Origin: Lentisphaerota bacterium
GTDB lineage: Bacteria > Verrucomicrobiota > Kiritimatiellia > RFP12 > UBA3636
Reading direction: 5' to 3'
Assembly (NCBI GenBank): GCA_012511845.1
Contig: JAAZFF010000429.1
Location: 1 to 8,157 of the forward strand
Length of the DNA: 8,157 nt
The notes beneath the pieces are model-generated. The model saw only the letters and a program-made list of their open reading frames with translations, was not told where the DNA came from and did not search any database. Position numbers and translations under genes: made by a program. The first letter of the stretch is position 1; each line of letters starts with the position of its first letter. This document shows positions 1 through 7,169 of this stretch, piece by piece.

Positions 1-867
1 GAACAGGACTGTGCCGGGGTATCTGCGGCGATTGTCCGTGTAAAGTCCCCTGACAGGGCTTTCGCACTTGTGGCACCGTATTTTACCCCTCCGGAAATTG
101 AGCGCAAGCCTGGAATTCATCCCACTGCCGTTATCGGCGGACATGTAAAGATCGGCACTGATGTACACATAGGTCCTTATAGTGTTATAGGTCGAGGTAC
201 GGAGATTGGAGATCGATGTATCATTGAGGCCCATGTGACTATAGGCGAGTACTGCACTGTTGGTGAGGATACACGTTTATACCCGCAAAGTGTTGTGCGG
301 GAGCGCTGCAAGCTTGGCAAGCGCGTTATAATTTACAGTGGTGCCGTTATCGGCAGTGATGGTTACGGCTATACTACAGAGGTTCAGGATGACGGTTCGG
401 TAAAGGTGGAGAAAATTGCCCAGGCGGGTATTGTTGAACTTTGTGATGACGTGGAGATCGGCGCGAATACCACGATTGATCGTGCCAGGTTCGGTGTTAC
501 CAGAATCGGTCGCATGACGAAGATCGATAATCTCGTTCAGATAGGGCATAACGTCCAGATAGGGGAGTATTGCGGTATAGTTTCACAAGTAGGTATTTCC
601 GGAAGTACCCGGATAGGGAACGGAGTAATGATTTGGGGGCAGGTTGGGATTGCCGGACATCTCGACATCGGTGACAATGTTGAGATTCTGGCGAAAGCGG
701 GTGTGCACCGTGATTTGGCGGCAAAAGGCATTTACCTTGGAACACCTGCAGTAGAACGAAGAGAAGCGCTCAGGCAGTTCCATATGCCTAAAACTGTTGA
801 GTTGCTTAAAAGTGAAATTAAAGAGCTGAAGGCGAAAATTGCCGGTATGGAAAAAGGAAAAGAATGA
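1..867 (+). CDS. lpxD: UDP-3-O-acylglucosamine N-acyltransferase LpxD, 5' end outside window
   Basis: LpxD transfers an (R)-3-hydroxyacyl chain from acyl-ACP to the 2-amine of UDP-3-O-acyl-glucosamine, the third step of lipid A synthesis in the cytoplasm. 288 residues are visible. The frame is open from base 1, and residues 1-23 (for example IVRVKSP and AFAL) match the end of the LpxD N-terminal uridine-binding domain. The GTG at 70 is therefore internal and the true start lies left of the window. From about residue 36 a long left-handed beta-helix of hexapeptide repeats follows (IGxxVxIG, IGDNVEI and similar). Family marks are GSDGYGY (visible residues 118-124) and DNLVQIGHNVQIG, whose His (visible residue 183, codon 547-549) corresponds to the catalytic His. 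A charged C-terminal helix (LKSEIKELKAK) ends the protein, as is usual. The TGA stop overlaps the galE start. Nothing suggests damage. Confidence 0.96.
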   Translation, partial: EQDCAGVSAAIVRVKSPDRAFALVAPYFTPPEIERKPGIHPTAVIGGHVKIGTDVHIGPYSVIGRGTEIGDRCIIEAHVTIGEYCTVGEDTRLYPQSVVRERCKLGKRVIIYSGAVIGSDGYGYTTEVQDDGSVKVEKIAQAGIVELCDDVEIGANTTIDRARFGVTRIGRMTKIDNLVQIGHNVQIGEYCGIVSQVGISGSTRIGNGVMIWGQVGIAGHLDIGDNVEILAKAGVHRDLAAKGIYLGTPAVERREALRQFHMPKTVELLKSEIKELKAKIAGMEKGKE

Positions 868-1838
868 AGGTTCTGGTAACAGGCGGTGCCGGCTATATCG
901 GCAGCATAGCGTCTAAACATTTACTTGATGCTGCGCACAGTGTTGCTGTCTTCGTCTATCTTGAGGTCTGCCACAGGGCTGCAATTGACAGGCGTGCGGA
1001 GTTTATTTAGGGTGATCTCCGTGAATACGGGGATATTTTGTCTGCTGTACGGTCTGCAAAACCTGATGCTGTAATGCATTTTGCCGCTTTTGCACTGGTG
1101 GGGGAGTCTTACTCTGATCCGGGGAAGTATTTCAGGAACAATACATGTGGCGGTTTAAATCTTGTTGAGGCGATGAAGGAATACGGCGTGAAGCGTATTG
1201 TTTTTTCGTCAACGTGTGCCACGTATGGTCAACCTGATACTATGCCGATTACAGAGGATACACTCCAGAAACCGACTAATCCGTATGGACAATCGAAGCT
1301 GGGCTTTGAAAATGTTTTGAAGTGGTACGCTGAAATTTACGGCTTTAGTCCTGTAATATTGCGGTACTTTAACGCATGCGGGGCTGAGGGTGATCTTGGA
1401 GAAGATCACGCAATAGAGACACACCTGATACCGAATGTTCTGAAGGTTGCTCTTGGTCAGAGTGACGGTGTAAAGATTTTCGGAGACGATTATAATACGG
1501 AAGACGGTACGTGTGTGCGCGACTATATACACGTGTCTGATCTTGCACGTGCCCATTTGCTGGCAGTTGAGTCTGATTTTACAGGAGCATTGAATCTCGG
1601 TACGGGCAAAGGTTTTTCCGTTAAGGAAATTGTTGAGTCTGCGCGAAAAGTGACAGGTCACAGCATCCCTTCAAGCATCTGCCCGCGCCGCCCCGGAGAT
1701 CCCGATATTCTGGTTTCCGATCCGTCCAGAGCGTTCGCATCTTTGGGCTGGAAAGCGGAGTATACGGAGCCATTTGAGATAATTAAATCAGCCTGGGAGT
1801 GGCACCGCTCTCACCCGTCAGGATACATTTCTGTCTGA
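864..1838 (+). pseudogene. galE: UDP-glucose 4-epimerase, interrupted by in-frame TAG
   Basis: GalE interconverts UDP-glucose and UDP-galactose using tightly bound NAD, supplying galactose units for LPS or polysaccharide. The reading frame starts at ATG 864, overlapping lpxD, with an AAGGA ribosome site 5 bases upstream. It begins with the Rossmann motif TGGAGYIGS, but codon 49 (1008-1010) is TAG. The same frame resumes at once with GDLRE, a normal GalE continuation, and runs to TGA at 1838. Total length would be about 324 residues against the usual 325-340. The downstream part keeps the Ser/Thr of SSTCATYG, the catalytic YGQSK pair (Tyr141, Lys145 in full numbering), RYFNACGA and TEDGTCVRDYIHV. 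The short first part has unusual changes: GSI for GSH, and VY where E. coli has the Asp31-Asn32 that hold the adenine ribose. A TTG at 1038 could restart translation but would lack the NAD-binding motif. This is decay or sequence error; the family assignment itself is secure. Confidence 0.9.
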
Positions 1839-1847
1839 GTGAAAGTG

Positions 1848-1873
1848 GATGCTTTGCCGGCAGCATCTTTTTT
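1848..1873 (+). terminator. Rho-independent terminator after galE
   Basis: A perfect 6-bp stem, GATGCT (1848-1853) with AGCATC (1862-1867), closes a GC-rich 8-base loop. It is followed directly by six T residues (1868-1873). It sits 9 bases after the galE stop, as expected for the end of the lpxD-galE transcript. The stem is short, so efficiency is uncertain. Confidence 0.75.
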
Positions 1874-1912
1874 GCTCGAGCTGTTTTGATGTATGCATTT
1901 GCAACAGCGATA

Positions 1913-1951
1913 GTTAGGCAGTCTGCTTAACCTCGGATGGAAAATTCCGAG
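1913..1951. repeat. Two adjacent inverted repeats between galE and nrdJ
   Basis: GTTAGGCAG (1913-1921) and CTGCTTAAC (1923-1931) form a 19-bp dyad around one central base with a single mismatch. It touches a second dyad, CTCGGA (1932-1937) with TCCGAG (1946-1951). The first could be an operator, or in RNA a 7-bp hairpin with one G-U pair. No T run follows either, so they are not typical terminators. Function unknown. Confidence 0.5.
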
Positions 1952-1960
1952 TAATTTGAT

Positions 1961-1995
1961 TAGACTATTTAGCCTGAATACGCTATATATAGTGT
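1961..1995 (+). promoter_or_regulatory. Possible nrdJ promoter overlapped by a NrdR-box-like palindrome
   Basis: The 16-base site ACGCTATATATAGTGT (1980-1995) fits the NrdR box (consensus ACACWATATATWGTGT) at 15 of 16 positions, with a perfect CTATATATAG core. NrdR is the zinc-finger/ATP-cone repressor of ribonucleotide reductase genes, and this site lies 125 bases before nrdJ. TAGACT (1961-1966) and TATATA (1984-1989), 17 bases apart, could be -35 and -10 elements, which would put the box over the -10, the expected place for repression. NrdR boxes usually come in pairs; I found no convincing second copy at the usual spacing. The box is well supported by sequence, the promoter only moderately. 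Confidence 0.65.
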
Positions 1996-2018
1996 TGTCT
2001 CTTTAAAACAGCGACTTG

Positions 2019-2079
2019 ATGGCACTACGTCGTAAAATGCCATATAGACGGCAAAACAGGTTTGCCGAGATAATTTTTT
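2019..2079 (+). promoter_or_regulatory. nrdJ leader with tandem hairpins and T run (possible attenuator)
   Basis: The first stem is ATGGCA (2019-2024) with TGCCAT (2038-2043), 13-base loop. The second is a perfect 7-bp stem, CGGCAAA (2049-2055) with TTTGCCG (2061-2067), loop ACAGG. Six T residues follow at 2074-2079, six bases after the stem. CGAC (2012-2015) could pair with GTCG (2029-2032) as an alternative to the first stem. The layout resembles an attenuator between the promoter and nrdJ, but the offset of the T run weakens the terminator reading. I see no B12 box, so there is no evidence for a cobalamin riboswitch. Confidence 0.45.
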
Positions 2080-2120
2080 GTTAACAGTTTAATATACAAC
2101 AACGATTTTTATTTTTTAAA

Positions 2121-4367
2121 ATGAGCATTCAGGCACTTCAAGATTATGTTTTTACTTCCAAATACAGTCGATATATTCCAGAAAAATCAAGACGTGAAAC
2201 ATTTGAAGAGGCAATAGATCGTGTAATAGACATGCATCGACGTCATTTTCAGGCAAAGGGGATTGATGTTGAGGATCTTTTGGAAGAGGCCCGTGCCGGT
2301 ATGCATAACCGTCTCGTTTTGGGAAGCCAGCGTGCCATGCAGTTCGGAGGAGATCCAATTCTTCGTAAAAATGCTCGCATGTACAACTGTACAACGTCTT
2401 ATTGCGATCGTCCCCGTTTCTTTCAGGAAGCGCTATGGCTTCTGCTGTGTGGCTCAGGCGTAGGGTTTTCTGTACAGACCCATCATATTGCTAAATTACC
2501 TGCCATTTCAAAACCGCGCGGGGCTGAGATGATATACCACGTTCCCGATACGATAGAGGGGTGGGCTGACTCTCTGGGGGTTTTACTTTCTTCGTATTTT
2601 GTGGAGAATCAGCCGTTTCCGGAGTACGCCGGCAAGATAGTAAAATTTGATTACAGTGCGATACGTCCAAAGGGGTCGCCTATTTCATCAGGCATGGGGC
2701 GTGCACCGGGTCCGGATCCGCTTCACAGAAGTATCGATATAATAAGGGAGCTTCTGGACAGGCAGGTCGGCGAGCAGGATTCAGTATTTTTACGCTCAAT
2801 AGATGCATACGACATTATAATGCATGCTTCCGATGCCGTTCTTTCGGGGGGTGTGCGCAGGAGTGCCTGCATATGTTTGTTTTCGCCTGATGATGAATTG
2901 ATGGTGAAGGCGAAGACGGGCTATTGGTTTGTTGAGAATCCGCAACGTGCCCGTGCCAAAAACTCTGCGATGTTGCTGCGAAATTCAACTTCAAAAGAGA
3001 CTTTTTCGAAGCTGATGAAATCAGTGAAGGAGTATGGGGAGCCGGGTTTTGTCTGGACGGACGATCTTGAAGCCACATTCAATCCGTGTGTGGAGATTGG
3101 ACTGTATCCTCAAATAGATGGGCAGAGCGGTTTTGCGTTTTGCAATCTTTGCGAGATCAACATGGGCAAGGTTGATACAGCGGAAAAATTTATGAATTCG
3201 GCACGTATTGCTGCCATTCTTGGTACTCTTCAGGCTGATTACACTGATTTTGAGTATTTGGGTCCGGTAAGTACTGCTATTGCGAGGCGGGAAGCACTTC
3301 TTGGAGTTTCCATGACGGGCATGATGGAGCGTCCTTCGATAGCATTTGATCCTGAATTACAGCGTCAGGCGGCGCAGGTGATTTTAGAAACGAATGAGGC
3401 AGTTGCAAAGCGTATAGGGATTAATCCCAGTGCCAGGACCACGTGCGTCAAGCCTGCCGGTTCGACATCGTGCATTTTGGGTACAAGTTCGGGAATACAT
3501 CCGCATCACGCACGAAGGTATTTCCGCAGGGCTCAGGCAAATGAAGATGAGTTGCTTGTTGAATTTTATCGGGCTCAAAATCCACTTTCGGTTGAGAAGT
3601 CGGTATGGAACCCAAACGGAACTGACGTATCGCTTATTTTCTGTATTGAGGCGGGGGAGGGCGCCGTAACAAAAAACGATATAACGGCTGTTCAGCTTCT
3701 TGAATACGTTAAAACTACGAAGAAGAACTGGATAGACGCAGGAAAACGCAAGGAACGATGTGCCAAGCCGTGGCTGAGCCATAATGTATCGAATACTATA
3801 AATGTACGTGATAACGAGTGGAAGCTTGTAGAGGATTATATTTATGATAATTGTGATTCGTTTGCCGGAATTTCATTACTGCCTGAGGGAGGTGATCTCG
3901 ATTATCCGCAGGCACCATTTTGCTCGGTACCAACAGCGGCTGAACTTATAGAATATTATGGTGATGGCGCAATGTATGCGTCGGGAATTATTGAAGAAGC
4001 ATTATCCGCGTTTGACAATAATCTGTGGGCGGCATGCGATGCCCTGCTTGGTCGTGTTCCTACGGATTTCAGCACTGCTCCCGAAATACCGGCTGGAACG
4101 AGTAGTAAAGTTGCCCAGGCAATGCTCGATGAGCGTGTTTCAAAGTACAACTGGATTGAACGGGCAAAAAAATTTTGCTTAAATTATTTTGAAAATGACC
4201 TGCTGAAGATGACGCGTTGCCTTAAACGTATAAATAATTGCAAGCTTTGGGATGATATCAACCGGACGACCATGCCTGTAGATTATACGATGATGGTTGA
4301 AAAAAGTGATAATACCACTTTAACGGAAACTGTTGCTTGCGGCGGAGGCCAGTGTGATCTACTATAA
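2121..4367 (+). CDS. nrdJ: Adenosylcobalamin-dependent ribonucleoside-triphosphate reductase (class II)
   Basis: This enzyme reduces ribonucleotides to deoxyribonucleotides using a thiyl radical made from adenosylcobalamin, so it works with or without oxygen. The 748 residues match the size of single-chain RTPR of Lactobacillus leichmannii (739). Against that enzyme, Cys323 in NPCVEI is the radical cysteine (C408) with Glu325 beside it. Cys90 (MYNC) and Cys341 (CNLCEI) match the active-site redox pair C119/C419. Cys740 and Cys745 (CGGGQC, near the C-terminus) match the shuttle pair C731/C736. GSGVGFSV (111-118), SGGVRRSA (242-249) and TTCVKPAGSTS (440-450) are further family motifs. There is no N-terminal ATP cone, so overall activity control by dATP at a cone is not expected. 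The loop between Cys323 and Cys341 is longer than in the L. leichmannii enzyme. ATG 2121 follows an AT-rich leader with no visible Shine-Dalgarno site. Likely NrdR-regulated; lysS follows after 47 bases. Confidence 0.95.
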   Translation: MSIQALQDYVFTSKYSRYIPEKSRRETFEEAIDRVIDMHRRHFQAKGIDVEDLLEEARAGMHNRLVLGSQRAMQFGGDPILRKNARMYNCTTSYCDRPRFFQEALWLLLCGSGVGFSVQTHHIAKLPAISKPRGAEMIYHVPDTIEGWADSLGVLLSSYFVENQPFPEYAGKIVKFDYSAIRPKGSPISSGMGRAPGPDPLHRSIDIIRELLDRQVGEQDSVFLRSIDAYDIIMHASDAVLSGGVRRSACICLFSPDDELMVKAKTGYWFVENPQRARAKNSAMLLRNSTSKETFSKLMKSVKEYGEPGFVWTDDLEATFNPCVEIGLYPQIDGQSGFAFCNLCEINMGKVDTAEKFMNSARIAAILGTLQADYTDFEYLGPVSTAIARREALLGVSMTGMMERPSIAFDPELQRQAAQVILETNEAVAKRIGINPSARTTCVKPAGSTSCILGTSSGIHPHHARRYFRRAQANEDELLVEFYRAQNPLSVEKSVWNPNGTDVSLIFCIEAGEGAVTKNDITAVQLLEYVKTTKKNWIDAGKRKERCAKPWLSHNVSNTINVRDNEWKLVEDYIYDNCDSFAGISLLPEGGDLDYPQAPFCSVPTAAELIEYYGDGAMYASGIIEEALSAFDNNLWAACDALLGRVPTDFSTAPEIPAGTSSKVAQAMLDERVSKYNWIERAKKFCLNYFENDLLKMTRCLKRINNCKLWDDINRTTMPVDYTMMVEKSDNTTLTETVACGGGQCDLL

Positions 4368-4414
4368 TGCGTCAGGATATAAGCATTAAATCTTGATAAA
4401 GAAACGAATAAGCA

Positions 4415-5884
4415 ATGTCAAAAGAAAATAACAGCACAGAATCTTCACCGGGCAACACAAACGAATACAGGGAGCGACGCATTGCGAACATGCAAGCTCT
4501 TGAAAAAGCAGGTTATGCACCATTCGGAACAGCTTTTTCACGATCAGACAACATTAAGGGCATCCGGGAGAAATATGAGGAAGGTCTCAAGGTTCGTGCA
4601 GCAGGTCGTATAATGACTTCGCGCGATATGGGAAAAACAATTTTTGCAGATTTGCGTGATGGAACCGGACGAATACAGCTCTTTGTTAATAAAAAACAGC
4701 TGGGTGATGATGTTTTTGCGGCATATAAACTCCTGGATCTTGGGGATCATATCGGCGTTGAGGGCGAAATGTTTATTACGCGGACCGGCGAGATGAGCAT
4801 TCGTGTTGATGAGTGGACACTCTTGTCGAAAGCGCTCCTTCAGCCCCCGGAGAAATATCATGGATTGCAGGATACTGAAGATCGCTATCGCCAGCGCTAT
4901 TTCGACTTGATTTCAAACGAAGAATCACGCGACCGCTTCAATAAACGGATTGCGATTATGCGGGAGATACGCAGTTATCTAGAGTCGAAGGGCTATGTGG
5001 AGGTGGAGACTCCTATGCTTCAGCCTCAGCCCGGCGGTGCGGCTGCGCGCCCTTTTATGACGCACTACAATGCCTTGAATTGCACGATGTATATGCGCAT
5101 AGCTCCGGAATTATATTTGAAGCGTCTTCTCGTTGGTGGTTTTGACAAAGTTTTTGAGATGAACCGAAATTTCCGCAATGAGGGACTAGACAGAACCCAT
5201 AATCCGGAATTTACTGTCCTTGAGCTTTATGAGGCTTATGGTGATCGAATCTCCATGAAAAACATCCTCGAGGGGATGATTGCACACGTTTGCGATTCTG
5301 TGCTCGGTACCAAAATTGTAACGTATGAGGGAAATGAGATAGATTTTACGCCTCCCTACAAAGAGGTGTCGTATTACGATCTGCTTCGAGGTCGTATGGG
5401 AGATAACTGGTTTGATTTAAGCGTTGACGAGGCACGCGCAGCGGCAGAAAAAGCTGGTGTTGAATGTGATCCCGAATGGGACCATCTGCTTATTACCCGT
5501 GAGATATATGATAAACTCATAGAGCGAACACTCATACAGCCGACTTTCGTTATACGAATTCCCAGGCAGTTCATTCCGCTTGCGAAAACATGCGTGGACG
5601 ATCCGGAGCTGGCGGACGTGTTTGAGTTTGTGGTGGGCGGAAAAGAGTTATGTCCTGCTTACACAGAGCAAAATGATCCGATAGCACAGCGTGATGCATT
5701 TGCAAATCAGGCGGGCGATGAAATTGAAAAGATTGATGAAGATTTTATTACTGCACTCGAATGCGGCATGCCCCCGGCAGGCGGGATGGGATTGGGAATT
5801 GATCGTTTTGTGATGATGCTGACTGGTGCTGATGCCATACGTGACGTAATTCTCTTCCCTCAGCTGAAGCCGAGAAATCAGTAA
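4415..5884 (+). CDS. lysS: Lysyl-tRNA synthetase, class II
   Basis: LysS attaches lysine to tRNA-Lys in the cytoplasm. The 489 residues are close to the usual 490-505. An OB-fold anticodon-binding domain covers about residues 60-140, followed by the class II catalytic core: motif 1 region around VEVETPMLQPQPGGAAARPF, motif 2 FRNEGLDRTHNPEFTVLE (253-270) and motif 3 GMGLGIDRF (457-465). Lysine-pocket residues known from E. coli LysU are kept at Glu232 (APELYLK), Glu270 and Tyr272 (ELY), and Glu418. The loop that reads EIANGFSE in E. coli is ELCPAYTE here (411-418), so Pro414 replaces the conserved Asn424. The first 20 residues are polar and poorly conserved, as often in this family. The start ATG has no strong ribosome site. 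Gene order suggests read-through from nrdJ, with no functional link beyond that. Confidence 0.96.
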   Translation: MSKENNSTESSPGNTNEYRERRIANMQALEKAGYAPFGTAFSRSDNIKGIREKYEEGLKVRAAGRIMTSRDMGKTIFADLRDGTGRIQLFVNKKQLGDDVFAAYKLLDLGDHIGVEGEMFITRTGEMSIRVDEWTLLSKALLQPPEKYHGLQDTEDRYRQRYFDLISNEESRDRFNKRIAIMREIRSYLESKGYVEVETPMLQPQPGGAAARPFMTHYNALNCTMYMRIAPELYLKRLLVGGFDKVFEMNRNFRNEGLDRTHNPEFTVLELYEAYGDRISMKNILEGMIAHVCDSVLGTKIVTYEGNEIDFTPPYKEVSYYDLLRGRMGDNWFDLSVDEARAAAEKAGVECDPEWDHLLITREIYDKLIERTLIQPTFVIRIPRQFIPLAKTCVDDPELADVFEFVVGGKELCPAYTEQNDPIAQRDAFANQAGDEIEKIDEDFITALECGMPPAGGMGLGIDRFVMMLTGADAIRDVILFPQLKPRNQ

Positions 5885-5896
5885 TTCGGGTATGGG

Positions 5897-6559
5897 TTAT
5901 CTGTTGAGCTCTTTCCGGGCGATGAGCATGGAAAGGGCTGAAATAATGAGAGTAGCGGCAAAAGCATAGAGTATTGATTCGGATTTTCCGATGAATGCTC
6001 CTATTGCGGCGTAAACGGCACTGACGGCGATGTTGCCTATCGTAAATTCGAGTGCCACCTGCTTAAACGACATCCGACCTATCCCGCCAAGTAAAACAGA
6101 TGCCTCGGCAAGTACGGGAACGGGTCGTAACATCAGTATCCACCAAAAGCGATTCTGTTTCTGGAAGCGACCCAGCGAAAGCATTTCCCGCTCGCCCACA
6201 AGCCGCTTTGCATAACCGGAAAAAAAGCGCCCGATCAGGTAGCCGAGAACAGCACTGACTGTCATCCCGAGAAAGGAAATGATAAAACCGTCGAAAAAAC
6301 CAAGAAACAGCCCACAGCATGTGCTTACCAGACTTGATGGAATCGGCAGCACAATATCGGAGGCGAGAAGTCCAAACATTACAATCGCAGCAATTCCCCG
6401 GTCGGCAGATGCAAGTTTGGAGTTTTTTTCGAACCAGTATTGTGACATGAACCAATCGGTTATATCGTTACCCCATATCAGAAAGGGAACGATGATTAAA
6501 AAAAGAACGATAGCAATTAAAATAAATAGCTTTGATTTTTTTAATTTATTAAAATTCAC
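5897..6559 (-). CDS. TVP38/TMEM64/DedA (VTT domain) membrane protein
   Basis: This is a 220-residue inner-membrane protein of the VTT/DedA superfamily, whose members move lipid carriers or phospholipids across membranes in studied cases; the substrate here is unknown. A basic N-terminus (NKLKKSK) precedes a first membrane segment (about 11-30). Then comes a hydrophobic stretch with DIVLPIPSS (68-76), a segment with GYLIGRF (106-112), the hallmark RPVPVLAEASVLLGGIGRM (145-163; Arg-x-x-Pro followed by Gly-Gly) forming the re-entrant region, and two further segments (about 172-192 and 196-214). The start is GTG at 6559; a TGA lies a few codons upstream in frame and no ATG is available, so this start is nearly forced. 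No Shine-Dalgarno site is seen. It converges on lysS, with 12 bases between the stops and no clear terminator. The toxin-antitoxin pair lies upstream on the same strand. Confidence 0.85.
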   Translation of the reverse strand: MNFNKLKKSKLFILIAIVLFLIIVPFLIWGNDITDWFMSQYWFEKNSKLASADRGIAAIVMFGLLASDIVLPIPSSLVSTCCGLFLGFFDGFIISFLGMTVSAVLGYLIGRFFSGYAKRLVGEREMLSLGRFQKQNRFWWILMLRPVPVLAEASVLLGGIGRMSFKQVALEFTIGNIAVSAVYAAIGAFIGKSESILYAFAATLIISALSMLIARKELNR

Positions 6560-6647
6560 GGTGTGAATATATCATTTTTCGTGTTTGCAGGTCAAATTTT
6601 CGATTTTAGCAATTCTTGAGCCCGGCTTGCCGGACACCGGACAGTGT

Positions 6648-6938
6648 TTATGTTCTGTGCTTCCAGTAATCTGGATTCCGCTGGAGATGCATTACTGCGA
6701 GGAGAAATATACCATCGGGTTCAGTGCTGTAGTGCACACCATAAGGGAATCTGTTGACCAGACAGCGACGGGTATCACCACTCAACGCTGGCCATGCTTT
6801 GGGATGGGCAAGGATGTTTTGACTCGTTGTATAAACTTCAACCGCAAAGTCCTCGCCAAGACCTGATTCGCATCCTTCGTAGTAATCAATTGCTTCAATA
6901 AATTCCATCTCGGCATCCGGATGAAATGACCATTTTAT
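6648..6938 (-). CDS. ParE/RelE-superfamily toxin with lost or non-standard start codon
   Basis: This is a small type II toxin-like protein of the ParE/RelE fold; ParE members poison DNA gyrase and RelE members cut mRNA, and the target cannot be told here. Family marks are FHPDAE at the N-terminus, the helix EAIDYYEG, ILAHPKAWP (42-50), RRCLVNRFPYGVHY (57-70) and the ending AVMHLQRNPDYW (81-92). The first ATG in frame (6908) would remove the first ten residues, including the first beta-strand (KWSFHPDAE). The family-like frame extends up to an ATA at 6936-6938 that overlaps the antitoxin stop TAA. An ATG there would give the common ATGA overlap and a 96-residue protein, a typical length. No ATG, GTG or TTG occurs between the preceding in-frame stop and the ATG at 6908. 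The toxin may be silenced, weakly started at ATA, or affected by a base error. Confidence 0.8.
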   Translation of the reverse strand: MKWSFHPDAEMEFIEAIDYYEGCESGLGEDFAVEVYTTSQNILAHPKAWPALSGDTRRCLVNRFPYGVHYSTEPDGIFLLAVMHLQRNPDYWKHRT

Positions 6939-7162
6939 CGCACGAAACGTTTCTTAATCTTGGCAAAAACCTGTTCTCCAGGAACAGGCTGAACCCGACA
7001 AGAGTGCAAATCTGCAAGTCTGTGTTCGGCAATTCGTACCCATACCCTATCAATTTCAACGTTAGGTGGATTGAGGGTGCGAAGCAGAGGATCTACTATA
7101 ACGGCCCGTTCTTCCACCGGCAATGTGGCAGCAGCTTGAATTATATCTTTTGTCCCATTCAT
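6935..7162 (-). CDS. Antitoxin of the small 'addiction module component' family
   Basis: This 75-residue antitoxin is encoded just before the toxin. It matches the pattern of the putative addiction module (unstable antitoxin, PF09720-like) family: a helical start ending in LPVEERA (14-20), then VDPLLRTLNPP (23-33), and a toxin-binding half with W..I..R.ADL (41-51), RVQPVPGEQVFAKI (56-69) and a basic end. In this family the antitoxin commonly pairs with a ParE/RelE toxin, as here. The start at ATG 7162 is set by GGAGG at 7170-7174, seven bases upstream; a TTG at 7186 in frame is a worse choice because it would place that site inside the gene. The stop TAA (6935-6937) overlaps the expected toxin start. 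Such pairs are usually autoregulated at their own promoter. Confidence 0.82.
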   Translation of the reverse strand: MNGTKDIIQAAATLPVEERAVIVDPLLRTLNPPNVEIDRVWVRIAEHRLADLHSCRVQPVPGEQVFAKIKKRFVR

Positions 7163-7169
7163 ATAAGCA

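Noticed and set aside
70..867. lpxD starting at GTG 70
   Set aside because: The frame is open from base 1 and the residues before the GTG match the LpxD N-terminal domain, so the gene is cut by the window edge.
1209..1661. 150-residue ORF on the - strand within galE
   Set aside because: Antisense shadow of the well-supported galE frame, with no family features.
1996..2120. Cobalamin riboswitch before nrdJ
   Set aside because: Expected for a B12-dependent enzyme, but the leader is only about 125 bases and no B12-box-like sequence or matching core is visible.
6620..6645. Terminator after the toxin
   Set aside because: CCGG-rich short repeats can pair, but the loop is too small and no T run follows on the - strand.
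6585..6866. 93-residue + strand ORF over the toxin
   Set aside because: The - strand frame has clear ParE/RelE motifs; this is its shadow.
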